Shown here: positions 1 through 9,094 of the stretch, piece after piece
How the letters are laid out: every line of letters begins with the position of its first letter
Numbering within the stretch: the first letter of the stretch is position 1
Source: Deltaproteobacteria bacterium
GTDB taxonomy: Bacteria > Desulfobacterota > JAJRXV01
Assembly: GCA_024275075.1 (NCBI GenBank)
Contig: JAJRZU010000005.1
Location: forward strand, 1-37,774
Direction of reading: 5' to 3'
Length of the DNA: 37,774 bases
Translations under genes and position numbers: made by a program
The notes under the pieces: model-generated
Databases searched by the model: none
Told to the model about the DNA's origin: nothing
What the model saw: the letters and a program-made list of their open reading frames with translations, nothing else

Positions 1-1225
1 CGAGACCCGGCCCTGGGAACGGTTGCCTGTTGATCACGCCCTCAGGGATACCCATCTCCCTGCCAAGCGCCCTCACTTCATCCTTAAACAGCTCCCTGAG
101 CGGCTCTATCAACTTCATCTTCATCTTCTCGGGCAGGCCGCCCACGTTGTGGTGGCTCTTTATCATGGCGGATGGCCCTTTGAATGACACGCTCTCGATG
201 ACGTCGGGGTAGAGCGTGCCCTGCGCGAGAAACTTCACCCCCTTCATCTTTTTGGCCTCACGCTCAAACAGGTATATGAACTCGTTACCGATTATCTTGC
301 GCTTCTTCTCCGGGTCAGTGACATCTTTCAGCTTCTTCAGGAAAATATCCTGAGCATCGACATAGTCAAGGTTCAGCTTCAGCTTCCCCTTGAACAAATT
401 GACGACCGTCTCGGCTTCGTTCTTCCGAAGGACGCCATTGTTGACAAAAATACATGTCAGCTTATCACCGATAGCTTTTGCGAGCAGGACTGCGACGACA
501 GAGGAATCCACACCGCCGGACAGCGCGCAGATCACCCGCTCATTGCCGACCTTGTTTTTTATCTCCTGGATCGCCGTTCGCACAAACGACTTCATCGTCC
601 ATGTCGGTTTGCAGCCGCATACACTAAACAGGAAGTTTCGGATGATGATATCCCCGTCCTTTGTATGCGCGACTTCGGGGTGGAACTGCACACCAAAGAG
701 CGGCCTGGTCACATGCGCGACCGCGGCGTAGGGCGAGTTTTTACTGTACGCGGATGTTTTGAAGCCGGCGGGCAACGCCTCCACCTTATCACCGTGACTC
801 ATCCAGACTTCATGCTCTTTTGTCTTCAAAAAGCCTGTGAAGAGCGCGTCAATATTTTTTATGGAAGTTTTATATTTAATCTTTATCTTCGCGCTGCCGT
901 ACTCTCGTTTTTTGGAGCTTAAGACAGCGCCGCCTTGTAGCTTCATCATGAGCTGCATCCCATAGCAGACGCCAAGAACCGGTATCTTCAGGCCGAACAG
1001 TTTCTTGTCGATCATCGGGGCGCCTTTGTCGTAGACGCTCGACGGCCCGCCGGACATTATGATACCTTTCGGCATCATCGCCCTGATCTCCTTGAGCGGC
1101 ATATTAAACGGGTGTATCTCGCAATATACCTTGTTCTCCCTGATACGCCGCGCGATCAGCTGGGTGTACTGCGAACCGAAATCCAAAATTAATATTTTCT
1201 GGGTATGTATATCCATCTTAGGCAT
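1..1225 (-). CDS. guaA: GMP synthase (glutamine-hydrolysing), C-terminus cut by window edge
   Basis: Converts XMP to GMP with glutamine and ATP, the last step of de novo GMP synthesis. The frame is open from ATG at 1225 to the window edge (408 codons). The N-terminal class I glutamine amidotransferase domain begins [20 protein letters not shown], has the nucleophile motif GVCYGMQ and the His/Glu motif QFHPEV. The ATP pyrophosphatase domain follows with the P-loop SGGVDSS. The visible part ends at FPGPGL, so about 115-120 residues of the dimerisation domain are outside the window, judged from the usual length near 525. A second in-frame ATG at 1216 is an alternative start. It lies 6 nt after the guaB stop, so guaB-guaA is almost certainly one transcript. 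Confidence 0.97.
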   Translation of the reverse strand, partial: MPKMDIHTQKILILDFGSQYTQLIARRIRENKVYCEIHPFNMPLKEIRAMMPKGIIMSGGPSSVYDKGAPMIDKKLFGLKIPVLGVCYGMQLMMKLQGGAVLSSKKREYGSAKIKIKYKTSIKNIDALFTGFLKTKEHEVWMSHGDKVEALPAGFKTSAYSKNSPYAAVAHVTRPLFGVQFHPEVAHTKDGDIIIRNFLFSVCGCKPTWTMKSFVRTAIQEIKNKVGNERVICALSGGVDSSVVAVLLAKAIGDKLTCIFVNNGVLRKNEAETVVNLFKGKLKLNLDYVDAQDIFLKKLKDVTDPEKKRKIIGNEFIYLFEREAKKMKGVKFLAQGTLYPDVIESVSFKGPSAMIKSHHNVGGLPEKMKMKLIEPLRELFKDEVRALGREMGIPEGVINRQPFPGPGL

Positions 1226-1231
1226 AATCGA

Positions 1232-2692
1232 CTATTCCAACCGGTAATTCGGCGCTTCCTTCGTAATAATGACATCGTGCACGTGACCCTCTTTTTGACC
1301 TGAATGAGTGATCCGTATGAATTTGCTCTTTGTCTTCAGCTCATTGATATTTTTACTGCCACAGTAGCCCATACCCGACCGGAGGCCGCCGATCAACTGA
1401 TAGACGATGGAGGAGAGTGTGCCCCGATACGGTATCCGCCCCTCTATCCCCTCGGGTACGAGTGTTTCCGACGCTACGCTCTCCTGGAAGTAGCGATCCT
1501 TACTGCCCTTCTTCATCGCTTCTATAGAGCCCATACCCCGGTAGACTTTGTAGCTCCTGCCCTGGTACAGCACTATGTCGCCCGGGCTCTCGTCCGTTCC
1601 GGCGAAAAGACCGCCCACCATAACCGAGCTGGCGCCGGCGGCAAGCGCTTTGACCACGTCGCCGGAGAACCTGACACCGCCGTCAGCGATTATCGGTACG
1701 TCATACTTATCGGCGACACGCACCGCGTCGTTTATCGCGGAGATCTGCGGTACACCGACACCGGCGATCACCCGCGTCGTGCAGATGGAGCCCGGTCCGA
1801 TACCGATCTTTATCGCGTCCACACCCGCTTTGATGAGGTCTATCGAAGCTTGTGCGGTGGCTACATTACCCGCTATCAACTCAAGGTCAGGGAAGTTCGC
1901 CTTAGTGTCACGAACGGCGTCTAACACACCCTTTGAATGGCCGTGCGCGGTATCTATCACGATCACATCGACATCAGCGCCGACCAGCGCGGCGATCCGC
2001 TCCTCACGGTCGCTGGATACACCGACCGCCGCACCGACACGCAGCCTGCCGTGCCTGTCCTTGCAGGAATTCGGGTAACGCCTTGTCTTCTCTATATCTT
2101 TTATTGTTATGAGACCTTTAAGGTTGTTCTCGTCATCGACTACCAGAAGTTTCTCGATCCGGTTCTTGTGCAATATATCCTTCGCCTGCTCAAGGGTCGT
2201 ACCGACAGGTACCGTGATCAGATTCTCCTTCGTCATCACATTCCTGATCGGTTGGTCAAGGTTCTTCTCAAACCGAAGGTCGCGGTTCGTCAATATCCCG
2301 ACGAGCTTCGTACCCTTCGTTATCGGGACACCAGAGATCCGGTACGTCCTCATCAGCTTGAGCGCCTCACTTATCCTCTTGTCAGGGTCCATCACTATCG
2401 GGTCTAATATCATGCCGCTCTCTGATTTTTTCACCTTCTCCACCAAAAACGCCTGCCGCTGCGGGTCCTGGTTCTTGTGGATGATACCGATACCGCCCTC
2501 TCTGGCCATCGATATCGCGGCTTTGTCCTCTGTCACCGTATCCATAGCGGCACTGACAAGCGGTATGTTCAGCTTGATGTTCTTTGTCAGATTTGTGGTT
2601 ATATCGACTTCGTGAGGCAGTACCTCTGACTTGGCGGGGACTAACAGGACATCGTCAAAAGTGAGGCATGTCCTTATATCATTGTCTAACAT
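1232..2692 (-). CDS. guaB: Inosine-5'-monophosphate dehydrogenase
   Basis: Oxidises IMP to XMP with NAD+, the rate-limiting and first committed step to GMP; the product feeds guaA just downstream. It has 486 residues, the normal length. The (beta/alpha)8 barrel is interrupted by a pair of CBS domains at about 95-205. The catalytic loop [11 protein letters not shown] places the nucleophile at Cys304, and the phosphate-binding GGVRFSGD and flap motifs follow. The ATG at 2692 fits [17 protein letters not shown], typical of the family, and has GGAG about 10 nt upstream. That GGAG lies within a repeat shared with the sppA and rplU leaders. The stop is TAG. Confidence 0.98.
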   Translation of the reverse strand: MLDNDIRTCLTFDDVLLVPAKSEVLPHEVDITTNLTKNIKLNIPLVSAAMDTVTEDKAAISMAREGGIGIIHKNQDPQRQAFLVEKVKKSESGMILDPIVMDPDKRISEALKLMRTYRISGVPITKGTKLVGILTNRDLRFEKNLDQPIRNVMTKENLITVPVGTTLEQAKDILHKNRIEKLLVVDDENNLKGLITIKDIEKTRRYPNSCKDRHGRLRVGAAVGVSSDREERIAALVGADVDVIVIDTAHGHSKGVLDAVRDTKANFPDLELIAGNVATAQASIDLIKAGVDAIKIGIGPGSICTTRVIAGVGVPQISAINDAVRVADKYDVPIIADGGVRFSGDVVKALAAGASSVMVGGLFAGTDESPGDIVLYQGRSYKVYRGMGSIEAMKKGSKDRYFQESVASETLVPEGIEGRIPYRGTLSSIVYQLIGGLRSGMGYCGSKNINELKTKSKFIRITHSGQKEGHVHDVIITKEAPNYRLE

Positions 2693-2701
2693 ATATATTT
2701 G

Positions 2702-2728
2702 CTCCTATGATAAATTCCCACTCCAAAA
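2702..2728 (-). repeat. SD-bearing leader repeat, copy 1 (guaB)
   Basis: Read on the minus strand this is TTTTGGAGTGGGAATT followed by TATCATAGGAG, ending about 10 nt before the guaB start. It matches leader segments of sppA (3705-3730) and rplU (8580-8609) and an extra copy at 8681-8710. The AGGAG at its end serves as the guaB ribosome-binding site, and a second GGAG lies near its other end. Confidence 0.7.
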
Positions 2729-2756
2729 TAAATTTTGTTAATAAAGTTAATTTATT

Positions 2757-2784
2757 GATGGGTTTTGCTGCGCAGAAACCCATC
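2757..2784. repeat. Perfect 9-bp hairpin between sppA and guaB
   Basis: GATGGGTTT at 2757-2765 pairs with AAACCCATC at 2776-2784 around a 10-nt loop. In the minus direction it lies after the sppA stop and before the guaB leader. No T run follows it, so it looks more like a dispersed palindrome or processing stem than a factor-independent terminator. Confidence 0.6.
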
Positions 2785-2809
2785 CTACGCGCTTTCTATT
2801 CCCTACACC

Positions 2810-3700
2810 CTACTGCAATTTCATCAAATAATTGATGCTGAACCCTTTTTCACTGATGATCTGCTTCACCCTGCTTTGGGTCTCCTCCATGAACATCTCA
2901 AAGAGATCGATCTTCTTCTTCTTCGCGTATACGACATCAGGCTCACCGGTAATGCCGCCCAAGACAGCCGCCCTTTTTATGGCGTCCTGTATAGTCCCGA
3001 TCTCATCGATCAGCTTCTCTTTCTTCGCCTCCCTGCCGGTCATGATCCTGCCGTCAGCTATCGGGTATATGCTCTCTTTGTCAAGGTCTCTTCCCTTTGA
3101 GATATCCTCGACAAACTGTTCGTAGACATCTAATATAAGCGCCTGTAAGTAGGCGCGCTCGTCATCGGTCATCTTCCTCATCGGGTTACCGACATCCTTG
3201 AGCTTCCCGCTCTTGATCGTCTGGGACGATATCCCGATCTTACCCATAAGCTCCTGGAAATTAGAGAACTCCATGATGACCCCGATGCTGCCGGTGATCG
3301 TACCGGCGTTCGCGAATATCTCATCAGCCGCGCACGCTATGTAGTATCCACCGGAAGCGGCAACAGTAGCCATCGAGACGACTATCTTCTTCTTCTGTTT
3401 TATCCGCATTACCTCGTGGTATATCTCCTGGGAGGGGGCCACGGCGCCACCGGGCGAATTAATCCTTAAAACGATTGCCTTTACACTCCTGTTCTTTTCG
3501 AATTCATCTAACTGCCGTAATATCTCTTCAGAATCAAAGATGACACCCTCGATCTTTACGACACCGATCTTGTTCGCCTTAAACGAGACGCCCTGAAAGT
3601 CCTCAGAAGGAAGGTATGATGATATGAACCCTAAAATGAGAATCAAGCAGAAGATTATGAAAAGAGTAAAGAAAGGAGATTTCTTGTTATCACTGCTCAT
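2810..3700 (-). CDS. sppA: Signal peptide peptidase SppA, short 36-kDa type (S49 family)
   Basis: A membrane-anchored serine protease that degrades signal peptides left after secretion. It has 296 residues, with one N-terminal membrane anchor at about 9-30 (FFTLFIIFCLILILGFIS). The S49 domain shows the oxyanion loop NSPGG, nucleophile Ser116 in AASGGYYIA, and general base Lys168 in SGKLKDVG. The 52-residue spacing between them matches the single-domain Bacillus enzyme rather than the duplicated E. coli one. ATG at 3700 is preceded by AGGAG inside a repeat shared with guaB and rplU. It stands between rpsA and guaB with gaps on both sides, so it is probably transcribed alone or by readthrough. 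Confidence 0.95.
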   Translation of the reverse strand: MSSDNKKSPFFTLFIIFCLILILGFISSYLPSEDFQGVSFKANKIGVVKIEGVIFDSEEILRQLDEFEKNRSVKAIVLRINSPGGAVAPSQEIYHEVMRIKQKKKIVVSMATVAASGGYYIACAADEIFANAGTITGSIGVIMEFSNFQELMGKIGISSQTIKSGKLKDVGNPMRKMTDDERAYLQALILDVYEQFVEDISKGRDLDKESIYPIADGRIMTGREAKKEKLIDEIGTIQDAIKRAAVLGGITGEPDVVYAKKKKIDLFEMFMEETQSRVKQIISEKGFSINYLMKLQ

Positions 3701-3704
3701 GATA

Positions 3705-3730
3705 GCTCCTATGTTAAAATTCTACTCCAT
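3705..3730 (-). repeat. SD-bearing leader repeat, copy 2 (sppA)
   Basis: Minus strand reads ATGGAGTAGAATTTT then AACATAGGAGC, ending 4 nt before the sppA ATG. The AGGAG is the sppA ribosome-binding site. It differs from the rplU copy at only a few positions. Confidence 0.7.
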
Positions 3731-3745
3731 GTATGGAATCTGCGA

Positions 3746-3769
3746 TACCCGCGGGTAAACCCGCGGGCA
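3746..3769. repeat. GC-rich double palindrome upstream of sppA
   Basis: Two copies of CCCGCGGG separated by TAAA, the first nested in TACCCGCGGGTA. It could fold as one 8-bp hairpin or as two small ones. It lies between the rpsA end and the sppA leader, and there is no T run on either side. Confidence 0.5.
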
Positions 3770-3794
3770 TCTACATATATTAACAATGTTTATT

Positions 3795-3850
3795 CAGGCT
3801 TGCCTGTTTATAGGGTTTAATACCTCGTAGCTCTGCTGCGGGGTAGTTAA
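3795..3850 (-). repeat. Two-hairpin intergenic repeat, copy A
   Basis: On the minus strand: an 11-bp stem TACCCCGCAGC / GCTACGAGGTA (two G-U wobbles, 3-nt loop, 3821-3845), a spacer of about 14 nt, then a small stem CAGG/CCTG (3795-3806). The same order of stems occurs at 13052, 28652, 30761 and 33389. It lies just downstream of rpsA. Confidence 0.65.
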
Positions 3851-3902
3851 TTATATAATTTTTTGGGATAAGCCGGGGGGGCGCCCAGATTAAGAGAACA
3901 GG

Positions 3903-5723
3903 CTATTTAACCTCATTCGTCTTTTTTTGGGCAATATCATCCGGCTTGACAAAGTCCATTAATTTCGCGGAGATATCCGTTTGGTTTGCCAGGTACTTGT
4001 TTATCTCCTCCCGCTCGATCTTTTTTTCCAAGCCCTTTACGCTCAGCCCGATCCTTTTCTCTTTCGCCGAGACGGCTGTAACCAATGCCTGAACCTCCTC
4101 ACCGACTTTAAAGTGGTCAGGGGCGTTTACGGTCTTACCCGTCTTGATCTCAGAGATATGAATGAGCCCTTCGACATCCTTTTCCAGCTCGATAAACGCA
4201 CCGAACTCTGTTAAGCTCTTGATAACGCCATTTACAATAGAGCCTTTTTTGAACCTCTTCTCCACACCCTTCCAAGGGTCTTCCGCAAGCTCTTTTATAC
4301 TTAAAGAACACTTATTATCCTTAAGGTTTATCTCCATCACCTTGGCTTTTATCATGTCGCCCTGCTTATAAAGCGTTTTAAGGCTTTTAGGTTTCTTCCC
4401 CCATGTGATATCAGAGATATGGATCAGGCCGTCGATCCCGTCTTCAAACTCAATAAACAGCCCAAAGTCCGTTATATTCTTTACCGGTCGTTCTATGATG
4501 GTCCCAACAGGGTACTTATCGACAATGAGCTCCCACGGGTTCCTCTCTACTTGTTTCAGCCCCAAAGAGAGCCGCCTGTTATTCGGGTCAAGCGCGAGTA
4601 TAACAGCATGGACAGTATCACCGACTTTAAGCAGGCTCGATGGATGCTTGATCTTTTTTGTCCATGACATCTCAGAGACATGTATCAGCCCCTCGATACC
4701 ATCCTCTATCTTGACAAAAGCGCCGTAATCCATGATAGTTACGACCCTGCCCTCTACCTTGGCGCCCAATGGATACTTATCATGCGCGTTTTTCCACGGA
4801 TCCTCGGTTATCTGCTTGTGCCCTAATGATATCCGCTGCTTCTCTTTGTCATATTTCAATATAACGACTTGTATCTTGTCGCCGACATGAAAGACATCAG
4901 ACGGATGAGATACCCTGCCCCATGATATGTCTGTAATATGCAAGAGCCCGTCAACGTTCCCGATATCGACAAATACACCGAAATCGGTGATATTCTTGAC
5001 GATACCCTCTAATACCATACCTTCATGAAGTTCACTTAATAACTGTTCCTTGAGCTTCCTTGCATGGTCAGCCAACAGAGCTTTTCTTGATAAGACAATG
5101 TTTCCCTTGAGCTTATTGTATTCTAATATAGCGAAATCGCAAACCTGACCGACATACTGATCGTAGTTCTTGACCGGCCTGATATCGACCTGGGAGGAGG
5201 GTAAAAACGCATTGGTGCCAATATCCACCGAGAACCCGCCTTTGACCTTGTTTGTTATCTTGCCGGAAACAACACCCTTGTCATCATACGCTTTTGAGAT
5301 ATCATCCCAGATTTTGAGCCTGTCCGCCCTCTCCTTCGAGAGCTTTATCTGACCAGAATCATCCTCTTTGCTCACTACGACGATCTCGATCTCATCACCG
5401 ACATTATAAGGCACCTTGCCGTCTACCCGGTTAAACTCTTTTGCCGAGACAACGCCTTCGGACTTATAACCGATGTCGATCATGATCTCATCAAGGCTTA
5501 TACTGACAATTGTACCTTTAACGAGTTGGCCTTCTTTAAATGAATTTTTTTGCAGGCTCTCGTTGAACAGGTCAGCAAAACTGTCTTCTTCATCTATATC
5601 ACTTGAAGTTTTCTCTTCAGCTAACTCACTTTCCTCTTCATTTTCCGTTCCCTTTGTTATTGTGGGCGATTCTTTCTCATCCGTTGGCGAATCTGCCCCT
5701 TCGTTGTTCTTGTTGTTAATCAT
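3903..5723 (-). CDS. rpsA: 30S ribosomal protein S1
   Basis: The RNA-binding protein of the small subunit that helps load structured mRNAs. It has 606 residues: a very acidic N-terminal extension (about 1-60, rich in Glu, Asp and Ser), then six S1 (OB-fold) domains starting near EGQLVKGTIVS, DKGVVSGKITN, HEGMVLEGIVK, PLGAKVEGRVV, PVGTIIERPVK and KKGSIVNGVIK. Repeats 3-6 carry the typical FGxFV and GLxHIS(D/E) motifs, while the first two are divergent as usual. ATG at 5723 follows AGGGGGA with about 9 nt spacing. It lies downstream of cmk, a common bacterial pairing, but has its own promoter in the 202-nt gap. Confidence 0.96.
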   Translation of the reverse strand: MINNKNNEGADSPTDEKESPTITKGTENEEESELAEEKTSSDIDEEDSFADLFNESLQKNSFKEGQLVKGTIVSISLDEIMIDIGYKSEGVVSAKEFNRVDGKVPYNVGDEIEIVVVSKEDDSGQIKLSKERADRLKIWDDISKAYDDKGVVSGKITNKVKGGFSVDIGTNAFLPSSQVDIRPVKNYDQYVGQVCDFAILEYNKLKGNIVLSRKALLADHARKLKEQLLSELHEGMVLEGIVKNITDFGVFVDIGNVDGLLHITDISWGRVSHPSDVFHVGDKIQVVILKYDKEKQRISLGHKQITEDPWKNAHDKYPLGAKVEGRVVTIMDYGAFVKIEDGIEGLIHVSEMSWTKKIKHPSSLLKVGDTVHAVILALDPNNRRLSLGLKQVERNPWELIVDKYPVGTIIERPVKNITDFGLFIEFEDGIDGLIHISDITWGKKPKSLKTLYKQGDMIKAKVMEINLKDNKCSLSIKELAEDPWKGVEKRFKKGSIVNGVIKSLTEFGAFIELEKDVEGLIHISEIKTGKTVNAPDHFKVGEEVQALVTAVSAKEKRIGLSVKGLEKKIEREEINKYLANQTDISAKLMDFVKPDDIAQKKTNEVK

Positions 5724-5772
5724 TACGACTTCGTCCCCCTACAATTAATAAAGCAATCTTTTATAATCAACA

Positions 5773-5801
5773 CTTATAGCACAGCTCTTTTATTATATCA
5801 A
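5773..5801 (-). promoter_or_regulatory. Sigma70-type promoter of rpsA
   Basis: On the minus strand TTGATA, a 17-nt spacer, and TATAAG with an extended -10 TGC immediately before it. The predicted start near 5766 gives a leader of about 43 nt. The rest of the 5724-5925 gap is AT-rich and I see no further gene in it. Confidence 0.65.
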
Positions 5802-5925
5802 CAGTTTTTAGCGATTGGCATTATATTTTTATCAATAAACTTAAAATCCGCCTAATATGGACGCGGTTATAATAAAATCTTTACCTGAACCGCTTCCCTG
5901 TAAGCGCTATAAACAAGAGTTGTAA

Positions 5926-6597
5926 CTAAAGCTTTTTATTTACTTCGGTTATCATTAATTCCACGACTTCATCTATACTGTATTCCGTGGAGTCTATATA
6001 TATCGCATCCTTAGCCTGCTTGAGCGGCGCGTGCTTTCTTGAAGAATCGTTCTTGTCCCTTTGACTGATATCATTGATAAGGGCATCCATATCAACTCTC
6101 TTACCCGCACCCACAAAATCCATATACCTTCTTCGGGCACGCTCCTTTACAGACGCGCTGAGGTAAAACTTCAGATCGGCATCGGGGAAGACCACCGTAC
6201 CGATGTCACGCCCCTCGAATATCACGCCGCCGTCTTTGCCAAGCTCCCTTTGTACCCCCAAAAGCGCCTTCCTTACTATCGGTCTCGCCGAGATATCCGA
6301 CGCCTTCATGCTCATCACCGGTTCTCTTATCTGCTTGGATACATCGATGCCGCCAAGGTGGAGCCGCAGCTCGCCGCCGACCTCCCTGAAACACAAATCG
6401 ATCTCATCACACATCTTTTGCACACGAACATCATCATCGATATCGACGCCATCCCTCAGCGCTTTCAGGGCGAACCCGCGATAAAGCGCACCGGTATCGA
6501 TATACGTATAATTCAGCTTTTTGGCAAGAGCTTTGCTTATTGTGGTTTTACCTGCACCGGCAGGACCGTCGATCGCGATGACCAGACCATCTTTCAC
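5926..6597 (-). CDS. cmk: Cytidylate kinase
   Basis: Phosphorylates CMP and dCMP with ATP. It has 223 residues. The P-loop GPAGAGKTT is near residues 10-18, followed by YIDTGALYRG (the NMP-binding region with the conserved DTGALYR), FEGRDIGTVVFPDA and the LID-like RRRYMDF region. It starts with GTG at 6597, which has AAGAGG about 10 nt upstream and gives the expected family N-terminus (MKDGLVIAIDGPAGAGK). It is followed by rpsA. A strong promoter lies 34 nt upstream. Confidence 0.97.
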   Translation of the reverse strand: MKDGLVIAIDGPAGAGKTTISKALAKKLNYTYIDTGALYRGFALKALRDGVDIDDDVRVQKMCDEIDLCFREVGGELRLHLGGIDVSKQIREPVMSMKASDISARPIVRKALLGVQRELGKDGGVIFEGRDIGTVVFPDADLKFYLSASVKERARRRYMDFVGAGKRVDMDALINDISQRDKNDSSRKHAPLKQAKDAIYIDSTEYSIDEVVELMITEVNKKL

Positions 6598-6630
6598 TAA
6601 AAAGAGTACCTCTTGGATAGAATATGCCGC

Positions 6631-6659
6631 ATAATAATACCTAAATCGCGTAATGTCAA
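6631..6659 (-). promoter_or_regulatory. Sigma70 promoter of cmk
   Basis: On the minus strand a perfect TTGACA (6654-6659), a 17-nt spacer, and TATTAT (6631-6636). The predicted start near 6624 gives a leader of about 27 nt to the GTG start. This is among the best promoter matches in the window. Confidence 0.75.
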
Positions 6660-6883
6660 ATAAATAGTGCCATCATTGTGGTTTTTCGGGAGTGGCTTTG
6701 ATCTGCTATCAAGATTTTGCTTTGATACTGCCACAAAACTCTTGACGTTACCGTGAGATATTATAGCGATCCTGCAGTAGCCAGCGTGCCTTGAATTTCC
6801 TGTTCATTACCGACGTCACCAGTGTCGCCCCCGTGCATCGCGATGCCCCGTCAAGGGAGGCGCCACCATTTTTACTGACCGCC
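6660..6883. other. Non-coding gap between obgE and cmk with small inverted repeats
   Basis: No convincing gene is present. On the minus strand it holds TATCAA / TTGATA (6-bp stem) inside a TGGC...GCCA pair at about 6694-6728, and a 12-bp palindrome GCATCGCGATGC at about 6836-6847. There is no clear terminator after obgE. Confidence 0.5.
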
Positions 6884-7957
<1,074 letters not shown>

Positions 7958-7990
7958 TCACGCAAGCGGCCATTATAAGAGGAGAAGAGA

Positions 7991-8245
7991 TTACGCCGAG
8001 TAAACGCTCACTTTTTTCCTTTTACGGTCTTTCCTCTCATACTTGACGACACCATCGATCAGAGAAAAGATTGTGAAATCCCTGCCAAGCCCGACATTGT
8101 TACCCGGGTGAATAACCGTACCCAACTGACGAATAATAATACCGCCAGCTCTTATTTTCTGCCCGCCGTAAACTTTTACGCCGCGCCTTTGTCCCTGACT
8201 GTCGCGACCGTTCCTGGAACTGCCGCCCCCTTTTTTGTGAGCCAT
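7991..8245 (-). CDS. rpmA: 50S ribosomal protein L27
   Basis: It has 84 residues and begins [16 protein letters not shown], the mature N-terminus that reaches the peptidyl transferase centre, with no cleavable Firmicutes-type leader. Conserved GVKVYGGQ and [14 protein letters not shown] follow. It lies 18 nt downstream of rplU. Confidence 0.98.
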   Translation of the reverse strand: MAHKKGGGSSRNGRDSQGQRRGVKVYGGQKIRAGGIIIRQLGTVIHPGNNVGLGRDFTIFSLIDGVVKYERKDRKRKKVSVYSA

Positions 8246-8263
8246 ATTACCAATCCCCGCCTT

Positions 8264-8575
8264 TTAACCATTGATTTTTTTTATCTGTAATTTCGTGAGC
8301 TTCTGACGATGCCCCTGCTTCTTCATATAACCCTTGCGTCTCTTGGACTTGAAAACGATGATCTTCTTAGCCTTCTCCTGAGAAAGGATGACTCCCTTTA
8401 CAGTCGCGTTCTCGAGCACCGGTGTACCTATCTGGTACTTGTCGCCGTCTGACACCATCAAAACCTCGCTGAACTCGACATCGCTGCCAACGTCACCGGT
8501 TAGCTTTTCTATAGTGATCACGTCACCTTCTGTCACTTTATACTGTTTGCCACCAGTCTTTAAAACCGCGTACAT
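8264..8575 (-). CDS. rplU: 50S ribosomal protein L21
   Basis: It has 103 residues, with typical MYAVLKTGGKQYKVTEGD at the start and the basic KRRKGYMKKQGHRQ signature near the C-terminus. It is the first gene of rplU-rpmA-obgE. ATG at 8575 lies 6 nt after AGGAGAAGC, which is the end of the leader repeat shared with guaB and sppA. Confidence 0.98.
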   Translation of the reverse strand: MYAVLKTGGKQYKVTEGDVITIEKLTGDVGSDVEFSEVLMVSDGDKYQIGTPVLENATVKGVILSQEKAKKIIVFKSKRRKGYMKKQGHRQKLTKLQIKKING

Positions 8576-8579
8576 TTTG

Positions 8580-8680
8580 CTTCTCCTATGATAAAAATTC
8601 TACTCCAAAGTTTTGTTCAGCGCTTCAGTTAAAGTCTAACCTCTAAACTTGAATACTACCCAATTAGATGAAGCGTCATG
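8580..8680 (-). repeat. About 100-bp unit upstream of rplU, copy X (includes SD-bearing repeat copy 3)
   Basis: Conserved at both ends with the neighbouring unit at 8681-8776 and divergent in the middle. The rplU-proximal end (8580-8609) reads on the minus strand TTTGGAGTAGAATTTTT then ATCATAGGAGAAG and supplies the rplU ribosome-binding site. The distal end is CATGACGCTTCATCTAATTG. Confidence 0.65.
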
Positions 8681-8776
8681 CTTCTCTTATGATAAAAATT
8701 CCACTCCAAATTATAGTTTAACTAATTAGGTATACAATACGCTACCAGGTTACGCCTAATTGGGTGAAGCGTCATG
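8681..8776 (-). repeat. About 100-bp unit upstream of rplU, copy Y (includes SD-bearing repeat copy 4)
   Basis: Second imperfect tandem copy. Its end on the minus strand reads TTTGGAGTGGAATTTTT then ATCATAAGAGAAG, and it is followed in copy X by ATG and a 7-codon frame (MTLHLIG) ending TAG. The motif GAAGCATGACGCTTC at the unit junctions can form a 5-bp hairpin. A related motif occurs in the 117-bp repeat after pheT. Confidence 0.6.
8710..8737 (-). promoter_or_regulatory. Possible promoter of the rplU operon
   Basis: On the minus strand there is a perfect TATAAT (8710-8715) with TTGTAT 16 nt upstream. A perfect TTGACA also occurs at 8826-8831 with a poor TAAGGT 17 nt downstream, so the true start is uncertain. 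Either would give a leader of more than 120 nt containing the repeat units. Confidence 0.35.
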
Positions 8777-8869
8777 CTTCAGATTGCATGCAAAAAAGCC
8801 GAACCTTACATGAATTATATCCTCTTGTCAATAAAAATTTATACAAAACGCCACTTTTTTTTAATCGTC

Positions 8870-8903
8870 GCCCCCGGGCAAGAAGTAGGGGGCAGTTTTT
8901 TTT
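8870..8903 (+). terminator. Factor-independent terminator read on the plus strand
   Basis: GCCCCC at 8870-8875 pairs with GGGGGC at 8888-8893 (12-nt loop), followed by AG and eight T. It is oriented to stop plus-strand transcription, but no plus-strand gene lies upstream. It may block antisense transcription or end a small RNA. The rest of the 8777-9047 stretch holds no gene that I can support. Confidence 0.7.
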
Positions 8904-9047
8904 GCCTGTCAACATCAACAAGTGGACGGGGAGGGGGGAGCTATTCATAGATCGTTTGTAGATATTATCATATAAATGAGCCGCGGAATTTTGTGCGGTA
9001 ATGTTTTTACTACAAAAAAATATTTACTATAAAAAAGCGTTATCCTT

Positions 9048-9056
9048 TGCTATAAT
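9048..9056 (+). promoter_or_regulatory. Extended -10 promoter of the DUF58 gene
   Basis: TGC directly before a perfect TATAAT (9051-9056), with no good -35 at the usual distance. It is 38 nt upstream of the ATG at 9095. Confidence 0.55.
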
Positions 9057-9094
9057 CCCACCAGTAAATATCAATTAGAAGCCGCAGGGGTTTA

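Noticed and set aside
1304-2615. Plus-strand open frames of 156-206 residues opposite guaB
   Set aside because: They lie wholly antisense to a clear IMP dehydrogenase gene and resemble no family; they are shadows of its codon use.
8764-8961. Plus-strand frame of 65 residues upstream of the DUF58 gene
   Set aside because: It runs through the terminator hairpin and repeat unit, has no ribosome-binding site and has low-complexity composition.
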